In this document: one piece after another, positions 11,877-22,065 of the stretch
Position numbering within the stretch: the stretch's first letter is position 1
How the letters are laid out: every line of letters starts with the position of its first letter
Assembly (NCBI RefSeq): GCF_003473485.1
Contig: NC_053044.1
Span: forward strand, 7,390,501 to 7,454,500
Source: Medicago truncatula
Taxonomy: Eukaryota > Streptophyta > Magnoliopsida > Fabales > Fabaceae
Length of the DNA: 64,000 bases
Reading direction: 5' to 3'
Made by a program: the position numbers and the translations under genes
Notes under the pieces: model-generated
The model's input: the letters and a program-made list of their open reading frames with translations, nothing else
The model's database searches: none
What the model was told of the DNA's origin: nothing

Positions 11877-13600
11877 TCTTACTGCATCTTGGTTCCTTTG
11901 AAGTGGTTTTGGGCTTCAACCACGATCTCTATTATTTGATGCTAGATAGTGCATTGTTCTTCCCTTGCTCTCCTAACGAGTTCGTATTACTCATCCATGT
12001 ATCTAGATGTTTCAGCTATCACATTTTGTGTAGCTTGTGCCATATCAAATTGTGATGTATCAGATTCATGAAACTCTATAGGGTATGTATTGTTGTAATG
12101 ATTGAACTGGTCTGTTGTAAAATAATCCATGATTTGTTTCCTGAAATAACCATAAACAAATATACCCAAGCAACATTGTTCAAAGAGTGACCGTAAATAA
12201 TAATAATTAATGTTATAATTATTATGCTTACTCTCTCTCTCTCTCTCGTTTTTTTGAAATAAATAAATTACTAAAACAATAATATAAATAATTACGAATA
12301 AGTAATTTAAATTGCTTAATCGAAAATATAAACAATCCCTAACAACGGCGCCAAAAACTTGATGGTCGGATTAGGCAAATGTACCAAATCGTTTACCAAG
12401 TACTAAAAAATAAGTAGAGTATCGTCTCCACATGGATTGTCGTTTCAACAGAACGATTCACGTTACTTATTTGGGAACAAAATAAAATAAAAGAGATAAG
12501 AGTTCAGAGTTTTTCAAAGTTAATTTGTTTGCAACAGTGCATAGTTTACCTGTTTTGATTGCAGAATGTTGGTGGCGTTTATGATTCGAATCCCCTCTAT
12601 TTAATTGTTAGAATTACGTAACAATCAAGTCTTATTCATGTTATTAATAATTATCTATCTAAGTGATCAGTTCATGGGGTCTTACTACCTATTAGCTGTC
12701 AAGTTGCATTTGCTAATCACACAGGGATGTACTTGTGGGGCCTTACTCTCTCAGAGATATGGGCTCATTCCCCTCCAGCTTTCGAGTTACACCTATTGAT
12801 CACACGGACGTACGTTTGAGGTCTTACTATATCAGAGGTAATTGAAATATAAACTTAAGTTAGCTTTCCTGAATTTCGATCAGTGTAGTCCCAATGTTCT
12901 TAAAGGTCCACTCATTTATGAATCTTAGAAGCACATATCACACTCTTCCTCTGTTTACCGGTGTTTTTGGCAAACAGATATCGAGTGTTTTTTATTATAA
13001 CAAGCAGGACCAAACAAGATATCCTAGAATATGTTGTGCATTTTGTTGTTGTGCGTTCATCGAGTTCGTAGGTTGCTTAACGAACGGGACGAGACCGTAT
13101 GGCATCTTTTGACAGGTTTTAATGCATTAAGTTTAAATTGCAGAAACTTCAAGAAAAGAAAAAGTGCAAATGCAAGTGCATTAAAAGTAAAAGTGGTTCG
13201 ACAAATCCTTTACATACATTCTTTATGACTCTTTTCTCTCGCGTCGGTACTTCAACTATTTTAGAATTCTGTATAGGCAATTTGTGACCCGGTTTTCCTA
13301 TGGAAAACTACTATTTATACATAGGAAATAATTGGAAAGAAACTAATCCCACGATCAACACTCCTTCCATGTAGACAACCACTTGTCTCCCACGTTCTCC
13401 CTTGAGGAAACCACTTCTCTTTCGAAATTCGAATCTTCCCGCTTCAGAGGCAGTTGCTTGACTTCGACGGCTTCACTTCTTAATCTGTGTCTTGTCGAAC
13501 CTCAAAGCTTTAAGACTTTTTACGCTAATCCCCAACATCTCGTCGAAAGAGTGAGTACTAAAAAAAGAGTTTTATAGAGAATGTTGTTTGCACTATTCAA
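11877..13600 (-). mobile_element. Ty3/Gypsy (Athila/Tat-like) fossil: leader, primer-binding site and LTR
   Basis: A primer-binding site complementary to the 3' end of tRNA-Asp (TGGCGCCGTTG core) lies on the minus strand at about 12336-12353, so the element points left. Sequence from about 12,360 rightwards is the adjoining LTR, whose far edge I cannot place (possibly as far as about 13,600). Internal leader and gag-side remains lie at about 11,880-12,330. Only one LTR is seen, so it cannot be dated from LTR divergence. It is broken and incomplete. Confidence 0.55.
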
Positions 13601-13609
13601 ATACGTATA

Positions 13610-13618
13610 TTAATTTAT
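13610..13618. repeat. left 9-bp target-site duplication of the MULE
   Basis: TTAATTTAT, identical to 21155-21163 beyond the right terminus. Nine bp is the diagnostic length for Mutator-like transposition. Confidence 0.93.
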
Positions 13619-13954
13619 GAGTTTTTCTATTTACACCCCATGTTTTTCTGGTTACACCCAAATTTTCTTAAAAGTTTTTTATAATACCAAAATTGCCCTT
13701 TTATATAAATTTTCTTAAAACCCTAATTTTATTCATTGTCAGTGAGTTTCACCCTCTCTTTCACCCCCACAAAGCCATCGATCAAATTTGATGTTCAATA
13801 TCAATCTCCATGGAAATTAAAGAGTGAATCAAAATATTTTTCATCCCTACTCAATTGGATCTAAGTAAGTGAATTTCTTCTTCTATTTGCTAGTTTCAAT
13901 TTTTTTCCTTCAACTGCACTGATGCACTGTACGATTATGGTTTTAATTTACATT

Positions 13955-14530
13955 GTCAAGGTTAACTTAAATTCAGTTTAAGTAGGTTCATGTAAACTTA
14001 ATTTACATGAACCTACTTAAACTGAGTTTACATGAACCTACTTAAACTGAGTTTACATGAACATACTTAAACTGAGTTTACATGAACATACTTAAATTGA
14101 GTTTACATGACCTACTTAAATTTAAATTGAGTGTACATGACCTAACTTACGTAAACTGAGTTTACATGAACCTACTTAAACTGAGTTAACATGAACTTAC
14201 TTAAACTGAGTTTACATGAACATACTTAAACTGAGTTTACATGAACATACTTAAATTGAGTTTACATGACCTACTTAAATTTAAATTGAGTGTACATGAC
14301 CTAACTTACATAAACTGAGTTTACATGAACCTACTTAAATTAAGTTTACATGTGCATACTTAAACTGAGATGACGTACGTATAATCATTGAATAAGATTG
14401 AACTTTTTGCATGATCTACTTAAACTAAGTTTACATGACCTACTTAAACTTAGTTTACATGAACCTACTTAAACCGAGTTTAAGTATATACCCTTAAACT
14501 CAGTTTATATGACCTACTTCAACTAAGTTT
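13955..14530. repeat. tandem array in the MULE leader
   Basis: More than 15 variants of a unit of about 24 bp built on ACTTAAACTGAG and TTTACATGAAC fill most of the sequence before the transposase start. A higher-order block of about 140-150 bp is visible: the series near 14040-14165 recurs near 14205-14325. The first units appear as inverted pairs. It could bind transposase or act as leader/promoter, which is inference. Confidence 0.85.
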
Positions 14531-14679
14531 TAGATTAAATTACAATAGAATCAAGTCTTCTACATTGTTAAAGCAAGTTTTTTTCCTTCTATGCTTCGTT
14601 TCACTCAATTTTAATTAGAGTAGAATTAAGTCTTCTCCATCGTTTAACTCAATTTCAATTTTTTTAATTTTTTCAGTAA

Positions 14680-17392
14680 ATGGACATCAGAGAAGAGAAT
14701 ACTGACGTACAATTAGTAGATTCTACAAGTGTATTTACCACCAATGAAGTGTTTGCTACACGTGCTGATTTATTGAAATGGACTAAAAAAGTTGGAAAGG
14801 AAAATGGTGTTGTTGTTGTGATCTATAGGTCTGAAGTAGCCACAGCAAAACCAGGAACAAGAACAAAGCTAATTCTTGGTTGTGAAAGAAGCGGAAAGTA
14901 TAGGCCTTGGAAGAATCCTAAACCTTTGAGGGGTACGTGCACCAAAAAGTGTGAGTGTCCCTTTAGATTGAGAGGAATACCTTCAAGAGATGGTGAAGGA
15001 TGGACTCTTGTTGTGGAACATGGTATGCACAACCATGATTTATCAAACCTATTGACTGGTCATTCTTTTCTTGGTCGATTATCTCATGAAGAAAATTTTT
15101 TACTCGGTGACATGACAAAGAGTAGGATTAAACCGAGAAATATATTGATGACATTTAGGGATCATAATGCAGAGAGTTTAACAACAATCAACCAGGTTTA
15201 TAATGCACGCCAAACATATCGGTCATCCATTAGGGGAAACAAGACTGAAATGCAACATCTGATGTCGTTGTTGGAGCATGATAAGTACGTCTATTGGTAT
15301 AGAAAGAAGGATGATTCTGATGAGTTGAGGGACATATTATGGGCACATCCAGATTCCATCACACTTTTGAATAAGTTCCATCTAGTTTTGGTTATGGATA
15401 GCACATATAAGACTTGCAAGTATCAATTGCCATTGCTTGAGATTGTCAGTGTTACTTCGACTGGAACAACATTTTCGGTTGCGTTTGCTTATTTACATTC
15501 TGAGTGTAAGGATAACTTTACATGGGCACTAAAAAAGTTGAAAGAACAAATTACATGTGGTGATGTTGGTGTCATTCTTACTGATAGAGATCTTGCCTTG
15601 ATGAATGCAGTGGAACTTGTTTTTCCAGATGCAGTAAATTTATTATGTCTATTTCATGTATGCAAGAATGTGAAAGCCAAATGCAATCTTACCGTGTTTC
15701 CAAAGGAGAAGCGGAAAATGGTCATGGAGGCATGGAAAAGTGTAGTGTATTCTTCTATCGAATCTGAGTATCAACAAAAGTTGGAAGTGTTTAAAGAAAG
15801 TTGTATTGAATGCATCAATTTTCATGATTATGTACATGAACAATGGTTGATTCCTCACAAGGAAAGATTTGTTAAGGCATGGACAAACAAAGTTATGCAC
15901 TTAGGGAACACAACAACAAATAGGGCTAAGTCTGCACATTGGAGTTTGAAGAGGATATTGCAAGATAGCATGGGGGACATATGTAGTGTTTGGGAAGCTG
16001 TCTCTAGCATGATCACACTACAACACAATGAGATAAAATCATCATTTGAAACTAGCATATTTCAAAAGAACATCGATACAATAACATATTGTATGCTCAT
16101 TTATGTGGTCATGTTTCGAGGTATGCATTGTCGCACATTGCTAATGAGTTTGACCGTGTGAAATATGTTGGTATTGATAAGTGTAGTTGTCGTTGCACTA
16201 TTAGAATGACTCATGGCCTACCTTGTGCATGTGAACTAGCCAGATATAGTATGATTCCTAGTGCTATTCCATTGAATGTTGTTCATATTGTCTGGAGGAG
16301 GTTAAATTTTTTTGATGACGGATTCAACAAATCATCTGAATTATCTTTGAAACCTGAGATTGATGCATTAGTGAGAAGATTTGATGAGCTTGATATGTCT
16401 GGAAAAATTGCACTTAAGGGTAAGGTATATGAACTTGCTTTCCCAACAACTACCTCAATGTGCCCACCCTCCAACAAAGCAAACACAAAGGGTGCACCAA
16501 AGAGAGGGAAGAGAAAAATGTCTAATAGAGAAAAATCAACAAAGCGTGATCCATCATGGTGGGAACACGTAGATGCATCTATTGAATCTCAAGCTTCAGT
16601 CTCGAAATGTACACCAAAACCATCGGTTCAGAAGTTTACAACACGACCATCGGTCCATAAGCTTACACCTCAACCTTCGGTCAATAAGGTTGATAAATCT
16701 AGAGTGTTACCCTTTATGGAATGGTTACATAAGGAGATCCATCATTTCATAGATGATGTTCTGGATGTCGGTCCAGATGGTAATTGTGGGTATCGTGCAG
16801 TTGGCGCTTTGCTTGGAAGAGGTGAAGATTCATGGCCTCTAATCCGCCATGAATGTTTGGAAGAGCTTCAAGAGTGGAGGGAAGATTACACAAGGATGTT
16901 TGGTGGGGAAGATTATGTTCAAAATTTGATCCAAAGTTTATATGTTGACGGATATGCAACGAGGGATAAGTGGATGACACTTCCAACAATGGGACATGTC
17001 ATTGCTTCGAAATATAATATCACACTAGTATCATTGTCGGTGGACATGCCAATGACTTTTTTTCCTCTTAGAAGTCCATTTTCACCATCATCTGGTCTCA
17101 TTGTAATTACTTACGTTAATTATTGTCACTTTGTACATGTATATGATTATATCTTTTTAATGTTTTCATTAAAATTACCTATACGAATAAGTTTAAAAAT
17201 TTAAGTTTGTTGTTTCAACAGGTTTATCTGAAGCCTGATTCTCCAATACCACCAGCAACCAATTTGTGGAGAAAGTACTGCAAAGAAGAAGCTCAAACGT
17301 GGGAAACTGCATATCATACACGTGTACAGGCCTGGTTGACGATATTTCCAAAAACTTTTGAACCTGTTATAAACCTTGGTGATCCCTGTTAA
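14680..17392 (+). CDS. MULE transposase fused to OTU cysteine-protease domain
   Basis: ORF 14680-16161 gives an N-terminal FAR1/WRKY-GCM1 zinc finger (C68, C87/C91/C93, H117-x-H119) and the MULE DDE core (D240 in VMDSTY, D302 in LTDRD, H326). The usual third acid, E in the NRxES motif, is K417. The frame then shifts by a net -1 (or +2) near 16,090-16,160 into the second ORF, which has a SWIM finger (KCSCRC..THGLPCAC), a basic spacer with three PSVxK repeats and an OTU domain. That domain has DGNCGYRA with Cys codon 16785-16787 and a His in CHFVHV. An 83-bp intron (17139-17221) follows that His; the last exon ends at 17392. MULE transposases are nuclear; OTU domains are usually deubiquitinases. 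What the fused domain acts on is unknown. Confidence 0.85.
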
Positions 17393-17550
17393 TGATCTTA
17401 TATGTAACCCAATTATCATCACAATACATTTTGGTTTACCCTGATTTTGGTGCTTTAATGTAATAAACTTTTATGCTTATTTGGTTTTTACCCTTGATTT
17501 TGGTTTCAATATTTTTCTTCTTATTCTACTGCACTGTTGTTTCAATTTAC

Positions 17551-17770
17551 ATGTTGAGGTTAACTTAAATTCAGTTTAAGTAAGTTTATGTAAACTTAGT
17601 TTACATAAACTTACTTAAACTGAGTTTACATGACCTAGATAAACTAAGTTAAGATTACGTATACTTATTGAACAAGGTTTAACTTTTACATGGACACCTA
17701 AACTCAATTCACATGAACCTACTTAAACTTAATTTAAGTATGTACACTTGTGTTACAATAACATTTGTAA
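17551..17770. repeat. second repeat array, 3' of the transposase
   Basis: It opens with nearly the same sequence as the leader array (GGTTAACTTAAATTCAGTTT and the following inverted pair) and holds a few ACTTAAACTGAG/TTTACATGA units. The two arrays are in direct orientation and bracket the transposase gene. Confidence 0.75.
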
Positions 17771-17864
17771 TTACCTTTTTATTTTTTAAGAGGTGTACAT
17801 AACATTTGTAATTACCTTTTGTTACGACTAATGACATCAAATTGAAGTAAGGTTAACAATTATA

Positions 17865-18040
17865 GATCAACATATATAAAGTTGCATTTGTGATCAAAAT
17901 ACATAAATCAAAATTGTACTCAAAATACACAAAGTTGAATTTCTAGTCAAGTACATAAAGTTGCACTTGTTTTAAAAAATGCATAAAGTTTCACTTCTAA
18001 TTAAATGCATAAAGTTGCACTTCTAGTTAAATGCATAAAG
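17865..18040. repeat. degenerate minisatellite between the two MULE genes
   Basis: Five to six copies of a unit of about 30 bp containing ACATAAAGTTGCACTT or GCATAAAGTT, ending at the PMD stop codon. Confidence 0.7.
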
Positions 18041-19929
18041 TTATTGAGTCTGTCTAAGTCCTCCATTCCTCTTCCGCTTGTATGTCTCTACGTTTGACCA
18101 GTCTCTACTAACACCATTCTCCACAATTAACAAATTCATTAACTCATTCACAAGTGGGATTCCTTCAGGTGTAATATATTGCTTGTTGAGAAGCGTATTG
18201 AGAATTTGCATGACCCTAGGCTGCAATTATGCAAATATTAAAAGTGATACATGAAAAGTTAAATAACAATTCAAGAAAAATATTATTAACAAATAAAAAT
18301 TAAACAATTACCAATGATGTTGTATCTCTAGATGTGTCTGGATTTTGTCGTATGATGTAAGGATGAGAGATCGCATGAAACCACTCCATATACCCGTCAA
18401 CACAGTCTGACGGGTCATTTACACGTGGACCAGGATCGACCAAATGAATGGCATACTGCGTGAACATAACATCCATATCATTTGGAGTGGTTGAATGACC
18501 TATGATTTCACAAGGTAACGAAGGAATACTTTGTACATGTCCATATTGTCGCAAAAATCTATCAGGAAGATGTGCATACATCTTAAGACCCCACCTGATC
18601 CAACCCCTATAAAGTGATGCATCTTGAAATGGCCAGACATATCTGTGTTTAACTTAAGGATTCCAACAAACCTGATCAACAATCATAATATCAAGAGTTT
18701 GTCTAAAAGGAATCACCTGACCTTTATCCCTCTTCGGCTTCCATTTAATGGATCGGGGTAATTCTTCTTTATACTTTGATTTCAACTTACAAGAATTAGT
18801 TCTTAAAGAAGGGAAGTGTTCATAAACCCATGCCTGTAGATGTAATAAAAACACTTGTGGGTTAATAATTAATTAGATGACTTATCTAGATGAAAGAACA
18901 AAAAGTATAAGTGTAACAATATTGATACCTGCATCAGTGTTAGGTAACTCGAAATAGTTTTGATGTGATGAAGGCTTGCATGGCATAGATTGTCATACAA
19001 ATAGGCAAGGGCAGCAGTACCCCATGCATATCCTCCACAACTATCGAGGTCACGAAAACACTCTAAGTATGCAACATCTACTCCGTTTGCACTCTTGTCA
19101 GTGAAGAGTGTGCACCCAACCAGACAAAATAAAAATGCCCTTGCAGCCTCAACCCAACGTTTCTCACCACAACGTTGATTATACAGATCTAACAACCAAG
19201 AGAATCGAACATGTGACGCATTAGTGACACGAAACTCAGTCCGAGCAAATGATATGGAAACTCCTAATAGTTCAGATAATACAATTGCAGCTTGGTCCCT
19301 GTCAAACACAGTGAAAGTGAAGAATGCCCCAGTGATAGGTATATGTAACAAAGACCACACATCATCCATGGTAATGGTCATCTCTCCAATCGGAAGATGG
19401 AAACTGTTGGTGTCCCGATGCCACCTCTCTACGAAAGCAGAAATGAGTCCCTTGTCTATCATTTCATAGCTGCATTTCAACAAAGGTAGGAGTCCCGATC
19501 CCTCTACTAAGCGTTGTACCTCGGCATGATCAATGATAACACGCTTCATCTTTTTTCCGTTGTTGAATATCCTCAGCTCCCCTCGATCCTGAAATATATG
19601 GAAAATGTATATGAAAAAAGTTAATTTGAAAACAAACATAACGAGAAAGTTTTACAGTAGATTACCTCTCCATTCCAAAGTCGACCAGCCACGTGGTCTC
19701 CGTATGTCTTAAGAACAGAAGTGTCAATAGGACCACCAGGATATCCATCTACACCAGAATCATCAACTTCTATGTTATGAACATCATCCAACTGGGCCTC
19801 CTCTACTTCCTGATGTGGCTCCTCTTCAGCCACCGGATTCGAAGAAGTAACTTTTGTGCGGCCACGTCGACGTGCTGACGCAGTCGGCCTAACACGCCCT
19901 TCTCCATCAGTAGTAAATGTCCGCACCAT
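18041..19929 (-). pseudogene. plant-mobile-domain (PMD, MAIN-like) gene inside the MULE
   Basis: Minus-strand exons 19666-19929, 18929-19588, 18312-18833 and 18041-18220 join in phase 0 with GT-AG ends (542 codons). Exon 1 encodes a charged linker with a basic patch (RRRGRTK). Exons 2-3 encode a plant mobile domain: ERWHRDTNSFHLPIGEMTIT, the DVWSLLHIPITG motif, YAWGTAALAYLY, YVWPFQDASLYRGW, RQYGHVQSIPSLP. One TAA stop (18654-18656, codon 368) interrupts the domain where the family context (WNP-x-VKHRYVW) suggests a Tyr. Host PMD proteins MAIN and MAIL1 act in the nucleus on gene expression and TE silencing, and PMDs are known inside transposons. A single change from an open frame suggests recent decay. 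Confidence 0.8.
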
Positions 19930-21104
19930 GCCTAAACATTAAGTACAAGTTCAAGTAAGATATTGGCATGATCTTTTTCTATTATAGTAAATGTCCGCAC
20001 CATGCCTACTCAATTCATAGTCGAAAAGTTACTTTCAAAGCATCTTGTTATTACCACTTTCATAAAGCTTTTAGAAGAGTAGTCCATTGAGTAAACAAAG
20101 CAACTCCACCAATGGGGTGAATCTATACTTGTCAAAGATAGCATTTGGTTCTATTAATATTGTGCTAAAAATGACCAGCTTCTGAACATTCTTTTGTAAT
20201 TTTTTCTGCCATGTTTAAAACTCTCTTGAATCATAATAATAGTACCATGGTTATTTGATTTAACTATAGATATCTTCTATTTGCTACAATACAAGATAGC
20301 CAACACTAATGTTTGTGCTTTTGGATAGAAGACATTCTTTTGAGATTTCCCTGTATTTTCATGTTTTTGGTTTCAACGATAACATTTCCAAAGCTAGTCA
20401 CTACTACATATACTAAAACTAGCCTCTTTTTCATTTTTAAGGTGATTTACAAATAGTTAATACTTTATGTTACTACTTTTGTCTAAAATATGATTTTTAA
20501 GGCGATTTACAAATATATGATTTTGTTAAAATATGTCTAATGCCATGAGAACCTAGGAACCTTAAAATAAGTCTTCTATTTTGCTAAAATATGGTGAACC
20601 AGCATCCCTTAAAACAAAAAAGAACAGGTATCGTGCAACAGAAAATATGAAGCAGTAAAAAAATCTAAAATTGATAATCATCATATGGAGAAGAACATAC
20701 AACAAACCTAGAAATCTAATTGGCCTGATCAAAACAAAATTGAATTCGAAATAACTAGGATAATAATCGCAGAACTAAGAAAAAGAAAAACACAGAATCG
20801 CAACAATAAATTGGGAGAAATAATTTTACAAAACTTGCTAACCCATAACAAGAAAAACGCAAATTGAACATAAAATCGCAGAACAAGGAAAACACAAAAT
20901 CGCAGAACTGAGAACCCATAACCCATAACACTTGCTAACCTGATTTGCTTCGAATTTTCTTTGAAATCATGAAAGGACGTGAGAAAGTATGGTTTTGAAA
21001 TCGATCGTTTGGAGAAATATGGTTTTGGAAGAGGGGTTTTGGGGTGTAACCTAAAAAGAAGGAATAGACTCTTTGAAAATCAAATTTTATGAAAGGGTAA
21101 TCTT
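19930..21104. other. upstream region of the PMD gene, within the MULE
   Basis: About 1.2 kb of AT-rich sequence between the PMD start codon and the right terminal repeat, presumably promoter and leader. A 23-bp piece covering the PMD start codon (19911-19933) is repeated at 19985-20007. No other gene is visible. Confidence 0.5.
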
Positions 21105-21154
21105 ATCATTTTGGGATGCAACCATGATTAACTAGGGTGCAAGTAGAAAAACTC

Positions 21155-21163
21155 TTAATTTAT
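21155..21163. repeat. right 9-bp target-site duplication of the MULE
   Basis: TTAATTTAT, identical to 13610-13618. Confidence 0.93.
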
Positions 21164-21423
21164 CTACCTCAACTTAGTAAAAATAATATTTTAAATTATA
21201 TGAGATATTATGTTTTATTTCTAAAAAAATAATTACAAAAACGCAGAAAAAAGTGTTGCAAAAGTCAAACATAAAATAATTAAATTGAATAGAGTGCTTC
21301 TATGTAATAAATACATTTTTGACCAAAAGTATAAATAAATTAAATAATATTATTAATAATTTAAGTCCATGAATGAAATGTAATTAGTAGGGGCCCACAA
21401 GAAAAATAAACAATAAAAATAAA

Positions 21424-21831
21424 GGGAACTTCTATGGTGCATCCATAATTTTGAGTGTACCGGTACTCTTGTTGCACAAAATTTATAAATTAACGACCAC
21501 TTTAATGAAATAAAAAGGTATTTGTCAATATTTATATTTTAGAAAATATCATTTCATAAGAAAAACCATCATTTCATTGTTTATAAGGATTATATTAAAA
21601 AAATTACATTTTGTCATAAAAAATAATCAATATTCATTGTTATGAGTAATAAAAATTCTTAAAAATTAAATTTTATTTTGTCGAAGCTTTTGGTAAATAA
21701 AATTTAATTATCTTAGTTGTCAATGATAGAAAATAATTATTTTTCTTCAAAAAAACAACTGATTTATTATTAATTTTACGACTTGGTGCATCAATGCACC
21801 CAAATTCATTGGGTGTACCATAGAATTTGCC
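21424..21831. mobile_element. Mutator-type MITE, 408 bp
   Basis: The left terminus GGGAACTTCTATGGTGCATC and the inverted right terminus GGCAAATTCTATGGTACACC match closely, and AAAAATAAA flanks both sides (21415-21423 and 21832-21840). It is non-coding and lies about 170 bp upstream of the AHL gene TATA box. Confidence 0.8.
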
Positions 21832-21998
21832 AAAAATAAAACCTAAAATTAAAAACCCCAAATAAATAAAATAAAATAATCCAAGACCTTCCTTATTCCC
21901 TCACTTCTTCGATTATAAAGTTTTTAGGTTCACATTTTTCTTTCTTCGTCATCATTTATCATCATCTTTATCATCGTCACCACTTTTAGTTACTTTGA

Positions 21999-22008
21999 CT
22001 ATATATAC
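21999..22008 (+). promoter_or_regulatory. TATA box of the AHL-like gene
   Basis: CTATATATAC about 60 bp upstream of the start codon at 22066, leaving a leader of about 35 nt. Confidence 0.5.
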
Positions 22009-22065
22009 ACATTAATTCATATTCTTTTTTCAATCACTCTATTTTCTTTGCAACAGTGTATTTTC

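Larger units (their letters stand above)
13619..21154. mobile_element. 7.5-kb Mutator-like element carrying transposase-OTU and PMD genes
   Basis: The left end (GAGTTTTTCTATTTACACCC) and the reverse complement of the right end (GAGTTTTTCTACTTGCACCC) match in 18 of 20 positions; weaker similarity runs to about 50 bp. Perfect 9-bp direct repeats flank both ends. In order: left terminal repeat, a leader with a tandem-repeat array, transposase-OTU gene (plus), a second small array, PMD gene (minus), a long AT-rich PMD upstream region and the right terminal repeat. The two genes converge. The identical target duplications imply a fairly recent insertion, even though both genes carry a disabling change. 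Confidence 0.93.

Noticed and set aside
18644-18671. a tiny intron that would remove the TAA in the PMD gene
   Set aside because: A GT and an AG are present, but the intron would be under 30 bp, below what plants splice, and the frame continues through the site with family-like residues.
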